Positions 54,591 through 63,734 of a DNA stretch of 64,000 nt are shown here, piece by piece. The stretch is from Lachnoclostridium phytofermentans ISDg (GTDB lineage: Bacteria > Bacillota > Clostridia > Lachnospirales > Lachnospiraceae), in assembly GCF_000018685.1 (NCBI RefSeq), contig NC_010001.1, positions 1,318,001 to 1,382,000 of the forward strand. The letters are read 5' to 3'. The notes under the pieces were generated by a model that made no database searches, was not told the DNA's origin, and worked only from the letters and a program-made list of their open reading frames with translations. Made by a program: the position numbers and the translations under genes. Positions within the stretch are counted from its first letter, which is position 1, and each line of letters opens with the position of its first letter.

Positions 54591-55088
54591 TTGCCAGATT
54601 TTCGAAATGTATCCAAAGAGGCAGAAGTAATCTATCAGAACTATGTTGATATGGTATTCAGGATTGCTATTCAAAATGTGAGAAATATTATGGTGGCAGA
54701 GGATATCATGCAGGAAGTTTTTGTTCGATTATTACAACAAAATTGGGAGTTAATCAGTGAAGAACATTTAAAAGCTTGGCTAATACGCGTTACGATCAAT
54801 TTATGTAAAGATCATTTTAAATCAGCTTGGTTTCGTAAACGTTCTTCATTAGAGGAATATGAGGATTATGTCTTAGATGGATTTCAGTCCATCAGGGAAA
54901 AAGAGTTGTATCATAAAATACTTAGCTTACCAAAACAGCAAGGTATTCTTATGTATTTACACTATGTTGAAGGGTATACCTACATTGAACTATCAACCAT
55001 CTTTAATTTAAATCCGAATACAGTAGCAGCTAGGATTAGGAAAGCAAAGGGAAAATTAAAAGAATTTCTCGAGGTTGATCTTGATTAA
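54591..55088 (+). CDS. ECF-type RNA polymerase sigma factor
   Basis: A 165-residue protein with sigma region 2 (YVDMVFRIAIQNVRN, AEDIMQEVFVRLLQ) and region 4 (QGILMYLHYVEGYTYIELS, NTVAARIRKAKGKLKEFL). It lacks regions 1 and 3, as in ECF sigmas. The start is most likely TTG at 54591 with the site GAGGGGGGG at 54573-54581; an ATG at 54561 would add ten residues but has no good site. The gene downstream encodes a single-pass membrane protein that is probably its anti-sigma factor. Confidence 0.88.
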   Translation: MPDFRNVSKEAEVIYQNYVDMVFRIAIQNVRNIMVAEDIMQEVFVRLLQQNWELISEEHLKAWLIRVTINLCKDHFKSAWFRKRSSLEEYEDYVLDGFQSIREKELYHKILSLPKQQGILMYLHYVEGYTYIELSTIFNLNPNTVAARIRKAKGKLKEFLEVDLD

Positions 55089-55170
55089 AAGACATGTATC
55101 CAAAAGTGCTAATACTTTACTTGGAATATGAATTAGTTTTTTATAATGGTTTTTCGGAATGGAGGTTAAC

Positions 55171-56694
55171 ATGTATCAGGAAGAATATCAAAGCGTAATG
55201 AATCGGATTGGTTATAAGAATTCTAAAAAACAAGAAACTTGGGAAAAGATAACCAAGGAGTATCAAAGGCGATTACATACAAAAGCTGATATACAGGAAG
55301 AAATTATCTTTAAGAGAAGAAAAAAAGATAAATTACTGTGGATACCTATTGCTACTGGCAGTCTTGCGATAGTAATTATCTTAGCGGTGCTTACAAATGA
55401 GATATTAACTAGGATGCCAGATAGGATAACAGAAAGTTTATCAATTAAAAGCACGATATATCAAGACTTAAATATAAAATCAGAATTATTGAATCCACTA
55501 TATTTAGAAAAAAGCAAAGTAATTATTACTCAGGTTGATAAAAACGATATTATTGTTATGTTAGAAGGAAAGTTAAGCGGGAAATTTATTATTCCTATGT
55601 TTGATACCGGTAAATATTATGTTGGAGACAAATTTGATGTGGACTATGAATTCGATGGAAGCTTAATTCATGTGGACCTGAAGATAGATGAAGATATATT
55701 TAAGCTTGGAAACTATTATGTTCTTGGTGCAGATTTTGTGATAAATGAAGAATATAGTTATATCGAAGATGTTACTCTGGATATCAATGCAAACCAACCA
55801 GATGAATATGGGGTAGTAAATCAAAATGAAATTCCAGATCAGATGGAACCAGGCTCTATCATACAATTCTTTGATGAATCACATTATCTGATTCTAGAGG
55901 GAGGAGCATATAATTACACACCAAATACCTTATTAGAAAAATATAAAAATTTGGAAAAGACAAGAAGAGAATGCAGGGAAAATAATTATACCTATACAGA
56001 AAAGGACAAACCGACAGAAGGACTTCGTGTTACTTATGGTAATGATGGAGGTATGTATCACTTTTACTATGAATTATCATTAGAAGGGATGAAATTAGAT
56101 GGTCATGACTTACTTTGGCAAAGACCATTCTCCACTTTAGCGATAGGGGAAATTATAAAATATCATGAGGGTAAGTTACAACAAAAAGGAGAATGGACTG
56201 TAGCAAAAGAACCTGATGATAGAGGTTACTATTGGCATAGACTTGACTATCCAGGTATTTCATATCTTACTTTTTCCACGGTAGATACTCTGAACGAAGA
56301 ATCACTCGTGTACTTTTTCATACTAACAGATAGTACTTATAAAACAAAATGGGGAGTATATGTTGGGTTGGAAGAAGAGAAGTTAAGAAAGCAAAATTTT
56401 GTACTTGCAAAGTACACTTTAGAAACGAATGAGATATCATTATATTTTAACAGTGAAGTAGATGCGTTATCAGAGAATTATTTAAAATCCTATCTATCAC
56501 GAGTAGATGCTGGAATATTACCAGAAAAATTTGATACCATCTATTATTCTGCAGATATGATACCAGAGGGACAGATGAGACAATTGAAGGAACAGTACAG
56601 TTCCATAAGTGGGAACTCTACTATAGGTCTTGCAATATTTGTATCAGAAGGAAAGGTAGTGGAGATTGTAAATGATTGGCCAACAGCAGATTAG
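55171..56694 (+). CDS. Probable membrane anti-sigma factor or sigma-linked sensor
   Basis: A 507-residue protein: cytoplasmic Lys/Glu-rich N-terminus (about 1-55), one membrane helix (about 57-76) and a large outside region of beta-rich sequence. TWEKITKEYQRRL near residue 30 may be the sigma-binding segment. No known zinc-binding anti-sigma motif is seen. It lies 82 bp after the ECF sigma gene with its own GGAGGT site, the usual arrangement of a sigma/anti-sigma pair. The outside part, with a YYWHRLDYPGISYLTFSTV segment, is unassigned. Confidence 0.65.
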   Translation: MYQEEYQSVMNRIGYKNSKKQETWEKITKEYQRRLHTKADIQEEIIFKRRKKDKLLWIPIATGSLAIVIILAVLTNEILTRMPDRITESLSIKSTIYQDLNIKSELLNPLYLEKSKVIITQVDKNDIIVMLEGKLSGKFIIPMFDTGKYYVGDKFDVDYEFDGSLIHVDLKIDEDIFKLGNYYVLGADFVINEEYSYIEDVTLDINANQPDEYGVVNQNEIPDQMEPGSIIQFFDESHYLILEGGAYNYTPNTLLEKYKNLEKTRRECRENNYTYTEKDKPTEGLRVTYGNDGGMYHFYYELSLEGMKLDGHDLLWQRPFSTLAIGEIIKYHEGKLQQKGEWTVAKEPDDRGYYWHRLDYPGISYLTFSTVDTLNEESLVYFFILTDSTYKTKWGVYVGLEEEKLRKQNFVLAKYTLETNEISLYFNSEVDALSENYLKSYLSRVDAGILPEKFDTIYYSADMIPEGQMRQLKEQYSSISGNSTIGLAIFVSEGKVVEIVNDWPTAD

Positions 56695-56801
56695 ATTTTG
56701 CTAGGTTAGGACATATAATAAGAAAATAGCAGTGCAACAAGAGAACGATTAATTGGCGGATACAGCGTAACGAGGCATCGATTGTAATACATTTGAAAAA
56801 G

Positions 56802-56833
56802 GCGCAACTGGAAGTTGAAAAATCCAGTTGCGC
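56802..56833 (-). terminator. Terminator between convergent genes
   Basis: GCGCAACTGGA (56802-56812) pairs with TCCAGTTGCGC (56823-56833). The best T-tract (from AAAAAG at 56796-56801) lies on the minus strand, after the small membrane protein gene. Confidence 0.85.
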
Positions 56834-56936
56834 TTAAAAAAATTACAAAATGTGATTATTTTAAGTATTAAATAACTATTCCATAAAAAAGAAGGTTTTT
56901 GGCATATAGATTGTCGTCAGTCTGAACCAGTGTAAA

Positions 56937-57167
56937 TCAATCAGGATGGCGCATACGCCGCTGAATAAGAATAACTACTCGAACACCAACTAAAACAATA
57001 CTAATAAATGTAATAATAGCTGATACAACTGCGATGGCACGAATTTTATCATATGTCATCAAATCAGAGATTCCATTGATAAGCATATGAAATGAAACCA
57101 AAGTAGTTATTCCACTAATTAATAACATCACTACAATTATAATAGTAAAAGCTTTCATATGCACCAA
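56937..57167 (-). CDS. Small two-helix membrane protein
   Basis: A 76-residue protein with membrane segments at about 4-28 and 43-65, a short polar loop (NGISDLMTYDK) and a basic C-terminus. Not recognised. On the minus strand the ribosome site is poor (AGGATTGGTGC before the ATG). It lies downstream of the aminotransferase gene by 119 bp, so may be read from that transcript. Confidence 0.55.
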   Translation of the reverse strand: MVHMKAFTIIIVVMLLISGITTLVSFHMLINGISDLMTYDKIRAIAVVSAIITFISIVLVGVRVVILIQRRMRHPD

Positions 57168-57286
57168 TCCTATTGTTATTTTATGAATTTAGTTATTAGT
57201 GTTTTTTGTATGATTACGACTTTAAGAGTTAGTTACTAGGTACACTCCGGTCGCAGATATTCAAATCTCAAGTTGAAGTGTCATTA

Positions 57287-58570
57287 TTACTGCTCAAGTA
57301 ATTTCTCAACACTAACTAATTTAACACATAAAGCAAATAGTTCGGCCGCTTGTTTTAATTCATCCAGTGTTGGGAAGGATGGAGCAATTCGAATATTACT
57401 ATTCTTAGGATCTTTTCCATATGGATAAGTTGCTCCAGCGCCGGTCATAACAACACCAGCTTCTTTAGCCTTAGAAACGATATCCTTAGCACATCCATCC
57501 ATGGATTCAAAAGAGATAAAGTAACCGCCTCTTGGCTTAATCCAACTAGCGATTCCAAGTCCACTAAGCTCTTTTTCTAGAATATCAATAACAGCTTCGA
57601 ATTTCGGTCTCATAATATCAGCATGTTTTTTCATATGCTCATGAATACCATCTAAATCTTTAAAGAAACGCACATGACGGAGTTGATTCACCTTATCATG
57701 CCCTATGGTTTGCAAGGTTAATTGCTTTCTAATATCTGCAAGATTATTCTTTGAGGTTGCAATAGCAGCTACTCCAGAACCAGGAAAACTTATTTTTGAA
57801 GTTGAAGTGAATTTATAAACGATGTCTGGGTTGCCAGCCTTTTCACATTCTTCGAGAATTTCTAAGCAGAAATCTTGTTGGTCTTCATATAAATGATGTA
57901 CACTGTACGCATTATCCCAATAGATTCTAAAATCTTTTGCAGCAGGTTTAAGTCTTGCAAAACGTTTTACAGTTTCTTCAGAATAAGTGATTCCTTGTGG
58001 ATTGGAGTACTTTGGAACGCACCAGATACCTTTTATAGTATCGTCTGAGCTTACAAGCTGTTCTACCATATCCATATCCGGACCTTCATTTGTCATAGGC
58101 ACATTAATCATTTCGATACCAAAATGTTCTGTAATTGCGAAATGACGATCATATCCAGGGACAGGGCACAAGAATTTTATTGTATCTAATTTGCACCAAG
58201 GAGTACTTCCCATAACGCCATGTGTCATAGAGCGGGAAATGGTATCGTACATTATATTTAAACTAGAATTTCCATAAATAATAATGTTATCGGCTGGTAC
58301 TTCACTTATTGCACCAAGAAGTTCTCTTGCTTCTTTGATACCGTCAAGAATTCCGTAATTTCTACAATCTATTCCTTCTTCACATTGTAGGCTTACTTCG
58401 CTATTTAAAACATCCATCATCCCCATGGAGATATCTAATTGTTTTGCAGAAGGCTTTCCTCTTGACATATCAAGCTTTAATCCCATTCCTTGGAATTCCT
58501 TGTATTTTGCTTCTAAATCAGTTTTCAAACTGGTCAACTCATCTTTACTCATAGTTTGATAAGTTTTCAT
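57287..58570 (-). CDS. Aspartate aminotransferase, type Ic
   Basis: A 427-residue PLP enzyme. It starts KTYQTMSKDELTSLKTDLEA and has MSRGKPSAKQLD, the substrate-side IIYGNSSLNIMYD, IWCVPKYSNPQG, the Asp in YWDNAYSVHHL, the PLP lysine in STSKISFPGSG and GGYFISF. These match the class I subfamily Ic (Asp_aminotransf family), distinct from the common AspC type. It transfers the amino group between aspartate and 2-oxoglutarate. AAGGGTGTAAG on the minus strand is a modest ribosome site. Confidence 0.92.
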   Translation of the reverse strand: MKTYQTMSKDELTSLKTDLEAKYKEFQGMGLKLDMSRGKPSAKQLDISMGMMDVLNSEVSLQCEEGIDCRNYGILDGIKEARELLGAISEVPADNIIIYGNSSLNIMYDTISRSMTHGVMGSTPWCKLDTIKFLCPVPGYDRHFAITEHFGIEMINVPMTNEGPDMDMVEQLVSSDDTIKGIWCVPKYSNPQGITYSEETVKRFARLKPAAKDFRIYWDNAYSVHHLYEDQQDFCLEILEECEKAGNPDIVYKFTSTSKISFPGSGVAAIATSKNNLADIRKQLTLQTIGHDKVNQLRHVRFFKDLDGIHEHMKKHADIMRPKFEAVIDILEKELSGLGIASWIKPRGGYFISFESMDGCAKDIVSKAKEAGVVMTGAGATYPYGKDPKNSNIRIAPSFPTLDELKQAAELFALCVKLVSVEKLLEQ

Positions 58571-58813
58571 AATTCTTACACCCTTCCTTTTGCAATCGTA
58601 GTTATGTATACATATCCATTCTATTCCTTTTTAAATTATAACAACCTTACCACACGATGATTCATATGTCCACATTATTTTCTTGTACATTTGATATTTT
58701 TTACCTGTTATAAGTCCATGTTATGATAGGTATAAATGACGCTAATCACTGTACTTTTACACCTATCAAAAAGTAAGTGTATAATTTGTTTGACAGCCTT
58801 GAAGGGGATAATA

Positions 58814-58836
58814 GTCTGATTTGATTTTATCATATA
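58814..58836. repeat. 23-bp direct repeat, left copy
   Basis: GTCTGATTTGATTTTATCAT then ATA at 58814-58836 recurs at 63978-64000 with one difference (T to C). The left boundary of homology is sharp in both copies; the right copy is cut by the window edge so the repeat may be longer. Confidence 0.85.
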
Positions 58837-59018
58837 ACGATAATGTGTCACTGGCACATACTTTAAAGATATATGAAGCAGGTAAAAAACCTCTAAGCAT
58901 CAAAATGAAGCGTTTCTCGATTGGAACGAATCCTGCAAAACATATTGAAGCCGTACTTTGTAATTTTAAAAACATGCGTTTATCGTGCAGACAGGGTGTA
59001 AATATAAATAAATTTTGA
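58821..59018 (+). pseudogene. Open-frame fragment, possible gene remnant
   Basis: A 65-codon frame starting within the direct repeat encodes protein-like sequence (LAHTLKIYEAGKKPLSIKMK and RFSIGTNPAKHIEAVL), but has no ribosome site or clear start and ends soon after. It may be the stump of a gene whose remainder was lost or lies beyond the right edge next to the second repeat copy. Family not recognised. The following 59019-59395 is AT-rich with an imperfect nested stem at 59182-59257. Confidence 0.3.
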
Positions 59019-59395
59019 CATTTTATGTTAAAAGCTATATGATAAATTTATGTAAATTATAGTTAATAAATGTATAAAAATTAAGTAGCGTTAATTCCTT
59101 ATATAAAAATATATTAGTGTTACTAAAAGCTTACAGTAGGTAGATAATTAGCATATTTATTTGTATGATTGTTTCTGCCATTCCGTCTATTAGCTGGAAG
59201 TTAGTTGGTGGAGATATATCATCCAGCAACTATAGACTGTTTAACGGACTGTATATTTTCATTAACAAACTAATGTGAAACTACATATAGGTATTAAAAA
59301 GTAGTGAAGCAATGAAGAGATAATAGAACATGTATATAAAGAAACAGGTGTTTTTTTGAAGTGAGTTTACTTTCATTATAAAGAAGGGGGATTTG

Positions 59396-60889
59396 ATGTA
59401 TAAGTATTTAAAATTTATCATGTTTTTGGTAATAACAATGGGGAGTTTGACTGGTTGTTCCTTTGAAGCAAAGAGTGATGAGTTGTACAACAGTAAATTG
59501 AATGAAATCACCGTTAATTTGGATAAGTACCAAGAAAGTAATGATGAATTAATTAAAAATTCCCAAAATGAAAACCAACAGGCTCAAGAAGCACAGATGA
59601 CCGATTCGATAGACAGCAATTTGAGCGGAACACTAAGAATATCTGTTTTTTGGCCAGACAATGAAAGGAATTTAATTGCAGTGGCGGCAAAGGAATTTCA
59701 AGCGTTGCACCCCGAAGTTAACATTCAGATACAGTTTTATGATGATTTCTTTAAGTACCAAGCACAAACTTCGGTGGAGCTGATGAGTAACACAGCAGCG
59801 GATATTATTGATTTGTCCCTTATTCCATATGAGCAGTATGCCGATAAAGGGCTTTTTGCGGATTTATACCCATTGATGAATGCAGATGATAGCTTTAATA
59901 AAGAGGATTATTTTGTTAATGTCTTTGAGTCATTTGAAGATAGTCAAAATAGTCTGATGGCGATTCCTTTGTCGTTTAGATTTAATTTTGTTACCATGCG
60001 GCAGGACTTCATGAAGTCCTTTGATGCTGAGTTTGAAAATCGAGGGGGCATATCCTATCAGCAGATGCTAGATTTGTATGTTACGGCACAGACAGAAATG
60101 GAAGATGAGGATTTGTATATGGCTGATTTCGCGAGTGCCGCAACATGGTTTGAGTTTGAGTGGGATAACCTTGTTGATATAAAAAACAAAAAGGCATATA
60201 TGAATACTCCTGAATTTGTGAGAAATTTAGAAAAGCTAAAACGTATTAAACTGACTGAAAAAGTAGTACAATCAAAGGATGGACCAGGAATTTTAGTAAA
60301 ACACTACTTTCTATACAATATTTTTCAAAGAAACCCTGCAGTGCTGTTTGTTCAAAGTTTGAAAATTGAGGATATCATACAAATCCTCCTTCCGTTTAAC
60401 GATATGCTTTATTCAAAACCGATCCCCTTAATATCTGACGGAATACCAATAATGGATAGAACATTTACCCTTGGGATAACAAATACATGTAAAAATAAAG
60501 AGCTTGCGTGGAAATTTCTTTCCTATTGTATGGCAGAACGGGCACTTCCAACAAAAGAAATAGACACAAGTATTTCTCTTTTTCGCCAAGGATTCCCTGT
60601 AAATAAGCAAAATTTCAGAAAGTTTTTGCAGGCTGCTGTCAATGAAATATTGCGCAGAGGTAATGCGTTGGGTTATTCGTTTTCGGGAAGCCGTACAGCT
60701 GTGATAGAAGAAAACATAGCACAGATAGAGAAATGGTGCAGCATGAAGGGCAGAGTAAAGCAAATGGATTTAAACATATTTTTAGATTTAATCTATCCTG
60801 ACTTGTATCAATATTTAATTGGAGAGCAAACGGCGGAGCAAACAGCTGCACGTCTTCAAATGAAAACAGAGATTTATTTGAATGAGTAA
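59396..60889 (+). CDS. ABC importer substrate-binding lipoprotein (second system)
   Basis: The 497-residue protein has a lipoprotein signal (MGSLTGCSFEA, Cys near residue 21) and a family 1 solute-binding fold: LRISVFWPDNERNLIAVAAK, EFQALHPEVNIQIQFYDDFF, NTAADIIDLSLIPYEQYADKG, and LGITNTCKNKELAWKFLSYC near residue 370. The ATG at 59396 has AAGGGGG just upstream. It opens a four-gene run with two permeases and an efflux-adaptor-like protein. The ligand is presumably a sugar or oligosaccharide. No ATPase gene is present. Confidence 0.85.
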   Translation: MYKYLKFIMFLVITMGSLTGCSFEAKSDELYNSKLNEITVNLDKYQESNDELIKNSQNENQQAQEAQMTDSIDSNLSGTLRISVFWPDNERNLIAVAAKEFQALHPEVNIQIQFYDDFFKYQAQTSVELMSNTAADIIDLSLIPYEQYADKGLFADLYPLMNADDSFNKEDYFVNVFESFEDSQNSLMAIPLSFRFNFVTMRQDFMKSFDAEFENRGGISYQQMLDLYVTAQTEMEDEDLYMADFASAATWFEFEWDNLVDIKNKKAYMNTPEFVRNLEKLKRIKLTEKVVQSKDGPGILVKHYFLYNIFQRNPAVLFVQSLKIEDIIQILLPFNDMLYSKPIPLISDGIPIMDRTFTLGITNTCKNKELAWKFLSYCMAERALPTKEIDTSISLFRQGFPVNKQNFRKFLQAAVNEILRRGNALGYSFSGSRTAVIEENIAQIEKWCSMKGRVKQMDLNIFLDLIYPDLYQYLIGEQTAEQTAARLQMKTEIYLNE

Positions 60890-60976
60890 TATATGGTTAT
60901 ATTACATTAAAATAGTAAAGAAGGATACCTGCTACGGTTTGAAAGGAATATAGATATTAATGATAGGGGGACTTTG

Positions 60977-61861
60977 ATGAACGTAATCACAAGGAGGAGA
61001 AATAGAAAAAAACACAGAGAATGGACGCTGTGGCTGTTATTGCTGCCCAGCCTGATGGGAATGTTGATTTTTTATTTACTTCCATTTTTTCTTTCCATGT
61101 ATTATGCAGTGATTGACAATGTGGTGTCGCACAGGTTTGTTGGGTTACAAAATTTTATTGATACATTTCATAATTTGTCATTTCAGCGGGCATTGAAAAA
61201 CACGGCATTTTTTATACTGGTCGGTGTGCCGCTGAATTTGATTTGCTCATTTACCATCGCCAGCCTTCTTAAAAAAGTGACAAAGTTGAAAGGTTTTTTC
61301 GGCTTAATTTTTCTTATCCCTATGATTATTCCGGCAGGAGCGGTGGTGTTTGTCTGGAAAAGTATATTTGATGTCAACGGAATTTTGAACTGGGTTTTAT
61401 ATTCCGCCGGACTGCCAATGAAAAACTGGTTGGAAAGTGAATGGGTGTTGGGGATTGTTGTTATTATTTTTTTATGGAAAAATATTGGTATTGGTATGAT
61501 TTTGTTTTGGACAGGACTGAACCGAATTCCAAAAACCTATTACGAAATGGCGAGGGTAGAGGGCGGCGGTGCAATTGGTCAGTTTTTTCAAATTACGCTG
61601 GTGTATATTATGCCGACTGGGTTTGTGGCAGCACTTCTGTCTATTATTAACTCGTTTAAAATTTTCAAGGAAGTTTTTCTTTTATTTGGAAATTATCCGT
61701 CGGAATGGGTCTATCTGCTTCAGCATTATATGAATAATCAATTTTTAGCCGCCAATGCACAGAAATTGAGTGCATCTGCAGGCATTATTTCTGCTTTTAT
61801 TGTTAGTGTATTGTTTTTCTTCTTCCGTTCACAGCGAAAGCTGTCGGAACATTTTAGTTGA
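60977..61861 (+). CDS. ABC importer permease 1 (MalF-type, second system)
   Basis: A 294-residue permease: basic start, six membrane helices, EAA-type motif YEMARVEGGGAIGQFFQITL near residue 195, and YAVIDNVVSHRFVGLQNFID in the N-terminal third. AGGGGG gives the ribosome site for the ATG at 60977. The gene is more GC-rich than the left part of the window. 13 bp separate it from the second permease. Confidence 0.9.
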   Translation: MNVITRRRNRKKHREWTLWLLLLPSLMGMLIFYLLPFFLSMYYAVIDNVVSHRFVGLQNFIDTFHNLSFQRALKNTAFFILVGVPLNLICSFTIASLLKKVTKLKGFFGLIFLIPMIIPAGAVVFVWKSIFDVNGILNWVLYSAGLPMKNWLESEWVLGIVVIIFLWKNIGIGMILFWTGLNRIPKTYYEMARVEGGGAIGQFFQITLVYIMPTGFVAALLSIINSFKIFKEVFLLFGNYPSEWVYLLQHYMNNQFLAANAQKLSASAGIISAFIVSVLFFFFRSQRKLSEHFS

Positions 61862-61874
61862 GAGGAGGAGAAAT

Positions 61875-62771
61875 ATGATAAAGAGAAAAACATGGCAGAG
61901 TGGGTTGCTTTATATCTGTATTATGGTGTTGGCACTGGTCACGCTGCTTCCGATTGTGCTACTGTTAACCAATTCTTTGATGAGCGGGCGAGAGATAGTA
62001 AGCCGTTATTCTATGGATATAACGATTTTTAATGTATTGAATACGGAATACATAAAATCCGGTGATGCACCGTTTCATTTTGTTGAAATGGCATTTTTGC
62101 CTGATTATATTACGTTTCATCAGTATTTTAAATTGTTTTTTAACAGTCCTGAATACTTAAGATTGTTTTGGAACTCGGTCATTTTATGCGTGCCGATTGT
62201 TGTGGGGCAATGTATTATTTCTGTGCCGGCAGCTTACGCATTTGAGCGGTTGCAATGGAAATACAAGGAGTTTTTGTTTTTTATCTACATTATTGTGATG
62301 CTGATGCCGACACAGGTTTTGCTGGTACCCCATTATCTTCTAGCGGAACTGGTTACGCTGCCGCCTTATTTGGCCATTATATTACCGGGTATTTTCAGTC
62401 CCCTTGGTGTTTTTTTACTGCGGCAGCAGCTGAAGGGCTTTCCCCATGAGTGCTTAGAAGCGGCACAAGTGGATGGTGCGGCACATCGCACTATTTTGCA
62501 TCATATTGTATTGCCGAATATGAAGTCGAGTGTGGCGGTGCTAGTCGTGATTACATTTGCGGATTATTGGAACATTGTTGACCAGGCGATTGTCTTTATT
62601 AAAAATGCGTTTGACGAGCCAATGTCGGTCGGGCTGTCAAGGGTGATGCAGAATGACACAGGTATGTTTTTTGCGACTGCTTGTTTTTATATGTTTCCGA
62701 TTGTGATATTGTTTATGTCTTGTCGAGACTATATATCACAGGAGTTGTCTTTTGCTGGGGTGAAAAATTAG
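61875..62771 (+). CDS. ABC importer permease 2 (MalG-type, second system)
   Basis: A 298-residue permease with six helices and the motif CLEAAQVDGAAHRTILHHIV near residue 195. The C-terminus ends RDYISQELSFAGVKN as in MalG-type subunits. The insertion between helix 1 and the membrane core (about residues 45-85) is longer than usual. GAGAGGAGGAG precedes the ATG at 61875; upstream in-frame codons overlap the first permease and are discounted. GC content is raised: positions 62461-62520 have 28 of 60 G/C. Confidence 0.9.
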   Translation: MIKRKTWQSGLLYICIMVLALVTLLPIVLLLTNSLMSGREIVSRYSMDITIFNVLNTEYIKSGDAPFHFVEMAFLPDYITFHQYFKLFFNSPEYLRLFWNSVILCVPIVVGQCIISVPAAYAFERLQWKYKEFLFFIYIIVMLMPTQVLLVPHYLLAELVTLPPYLAIILPGIFSPLGVFLLRQQLKGFPHECLEAAQVDGAAHRTILHHIVLPNMKSSVAVLVVITFADYWNIVDQAIVFIKNAFDEPMSVGLSRVMQNDTGMFFATACFYMFPIVILFMSCRDYISQELSFAGVKN

Positions 62772-62785
62772 ATGGGAGGTTGTAT

Positions 62786-63442
62786 ATGAAAATCAGGAAA
62801 GGCTGGGTGCTGACAGGTATCATTTTTTTATTATTTGTTGTGGGCTGTACCATCTATTCACGTACCTATTATCAATGGAATTTGCCGACAGTAGAAATAA
62901 TGGCGCCAAGGTCGGGAACGTTGATGCTGGGGCGGTACGATGTACGGAGTGTTTCAAAAAAGGAAGAAGGGTCAAGTGGCTTTACACACAGTACCCAGAT
63001 TTTGCTTCCGCTTACGGTGAATTATTTCTTTGTCGATGATGAGGCTGAGGTTACGTTGACCGGAATCAGAAACAGTACAAGAAAGGGGCGTGTAACCTCT
63101 ATCACCTATACAAAGGAAAACCTTGTGCTGACGATTGGCTTTCATGCTGAAAATTTCGCGGATGGGGAGTCGGTTGATGTGTCAATTATGAAAGAAACGA
63201 CTCTGTTAAGTAATATTATGCCTAAAAGCGCACTGCATGAAGATGATAAAGGAGCGTACCTGTTTGTGGTTATGAAAGAACAGGGGGCTTGGGGGCGTGA
63301 GTATGTGGTACGGCGCATGGACGTAACGGTTTGGGCGAGCACAGAGCAGGAGTTTTCAGTTAGCTCAACTATTGAATACCCTGTGGTGTTTGCCAGCGAC
63401 AGTAAGCTTGCGGACGGACAGCGGGTAAGGTTTTATCCGTAG
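62786..63442 (+). CDS. Efflux-adaptor (HlyD/RND C-terminal)-like lipoprotein
   Basis: The 218-residue protein has a signal region with VVGCTIYS (possible lipid Cys near residue 20). A membrane-fusion-protein-like C-terminal part follows: VTLTGIRNSTRKGRVTSI, then MPKSALHEDDKGAYLFVV and KLADGQRVRF match the beta-barrel and membrane-proximal patterns of HlyD/RND adaptors. The N-terminal biotinyl-lipoyl and coiled-coil parts are absent, so it is about half the usual length. It is the last gene of the importer run, 14 bp after the permease; why an importer carries it is unclear. Confidence 0.65.
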   Translation: MKIRKGWVLTGIIFLLFVVGCTIYSRTYYQWNLPTVEIMAPRSGTLMLGRYDVRSVSKKEEGSSGFTHSTQILLPLTVNYFFVDDEAEVTLTGIRNSTRKGRVTSITYTKENLVLTIGFHAENFADGESVDVSIMKETTLLSNIMPKSALHEDDKGAYLFVVMKEQGAWGREYVVRRMDVTVWASTEQEFSVSSTIEYPVVFASDSKLADGQRVRFYP

Positions 63443-63444
63443 GG

Positions 63445-63633
63445 AGCGGAAGTGCTTCGATATCATTTATCGGAATATTTGCAGTACTATGGTTAGCAAA
63501 TCCACTTTTTTGGATTCTATTAACCATAGGCGCAATTCCCAGTGCGGCTATGTCTATGAAATATACCAAGTCCATTTATCGTTTAAGCATGGAACAGCCA
63601 AAAACCGAACCTTATTATAAATCATTGGTTTAA
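63445..63633 (+). pseudogene. C-terminal remnant of a membrane protein
   Basis: Directly after the adaptor-like gene, an open frame without a start encodes two hydrophobic segments (ISFIGIFAVLWLANPLFWIL and ILLTIGAIPSAAM) and a tail SIYRLSMEQPKTEPYYKSLV, ending at 63633. There is no upstream start or ribosome site, and the frame is AT-rich like the chromosome to the left. It looks like the severed end of a gene interrupted when the importer cassette arrived. Family unknown. Confidence 0.45.
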
Positions 63634-63734
63634 TTCTTCTCTCTCCTCGTTATCTTCCAATAATAACAATGTTTTCTTTTCTTGGAATAATATAATTAAC
63701 AACAGATATATTTGTAGTCAAACTTTGTAAACTT

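Noticed and set aside
58766..58975. Minus-strand 69-codon frame overlapping the left direct repeat
   Set aside because: No ribosome site, Cys/Phe-rich mirror coding; the plus-strand frame looks more protein-like, though itself doubtful.
61441..61650. Short plus-strand frame in the permease gene, another frame
   Set aside because: Overlaps the conserved EAA-motif coding frame and has no ribosome site.
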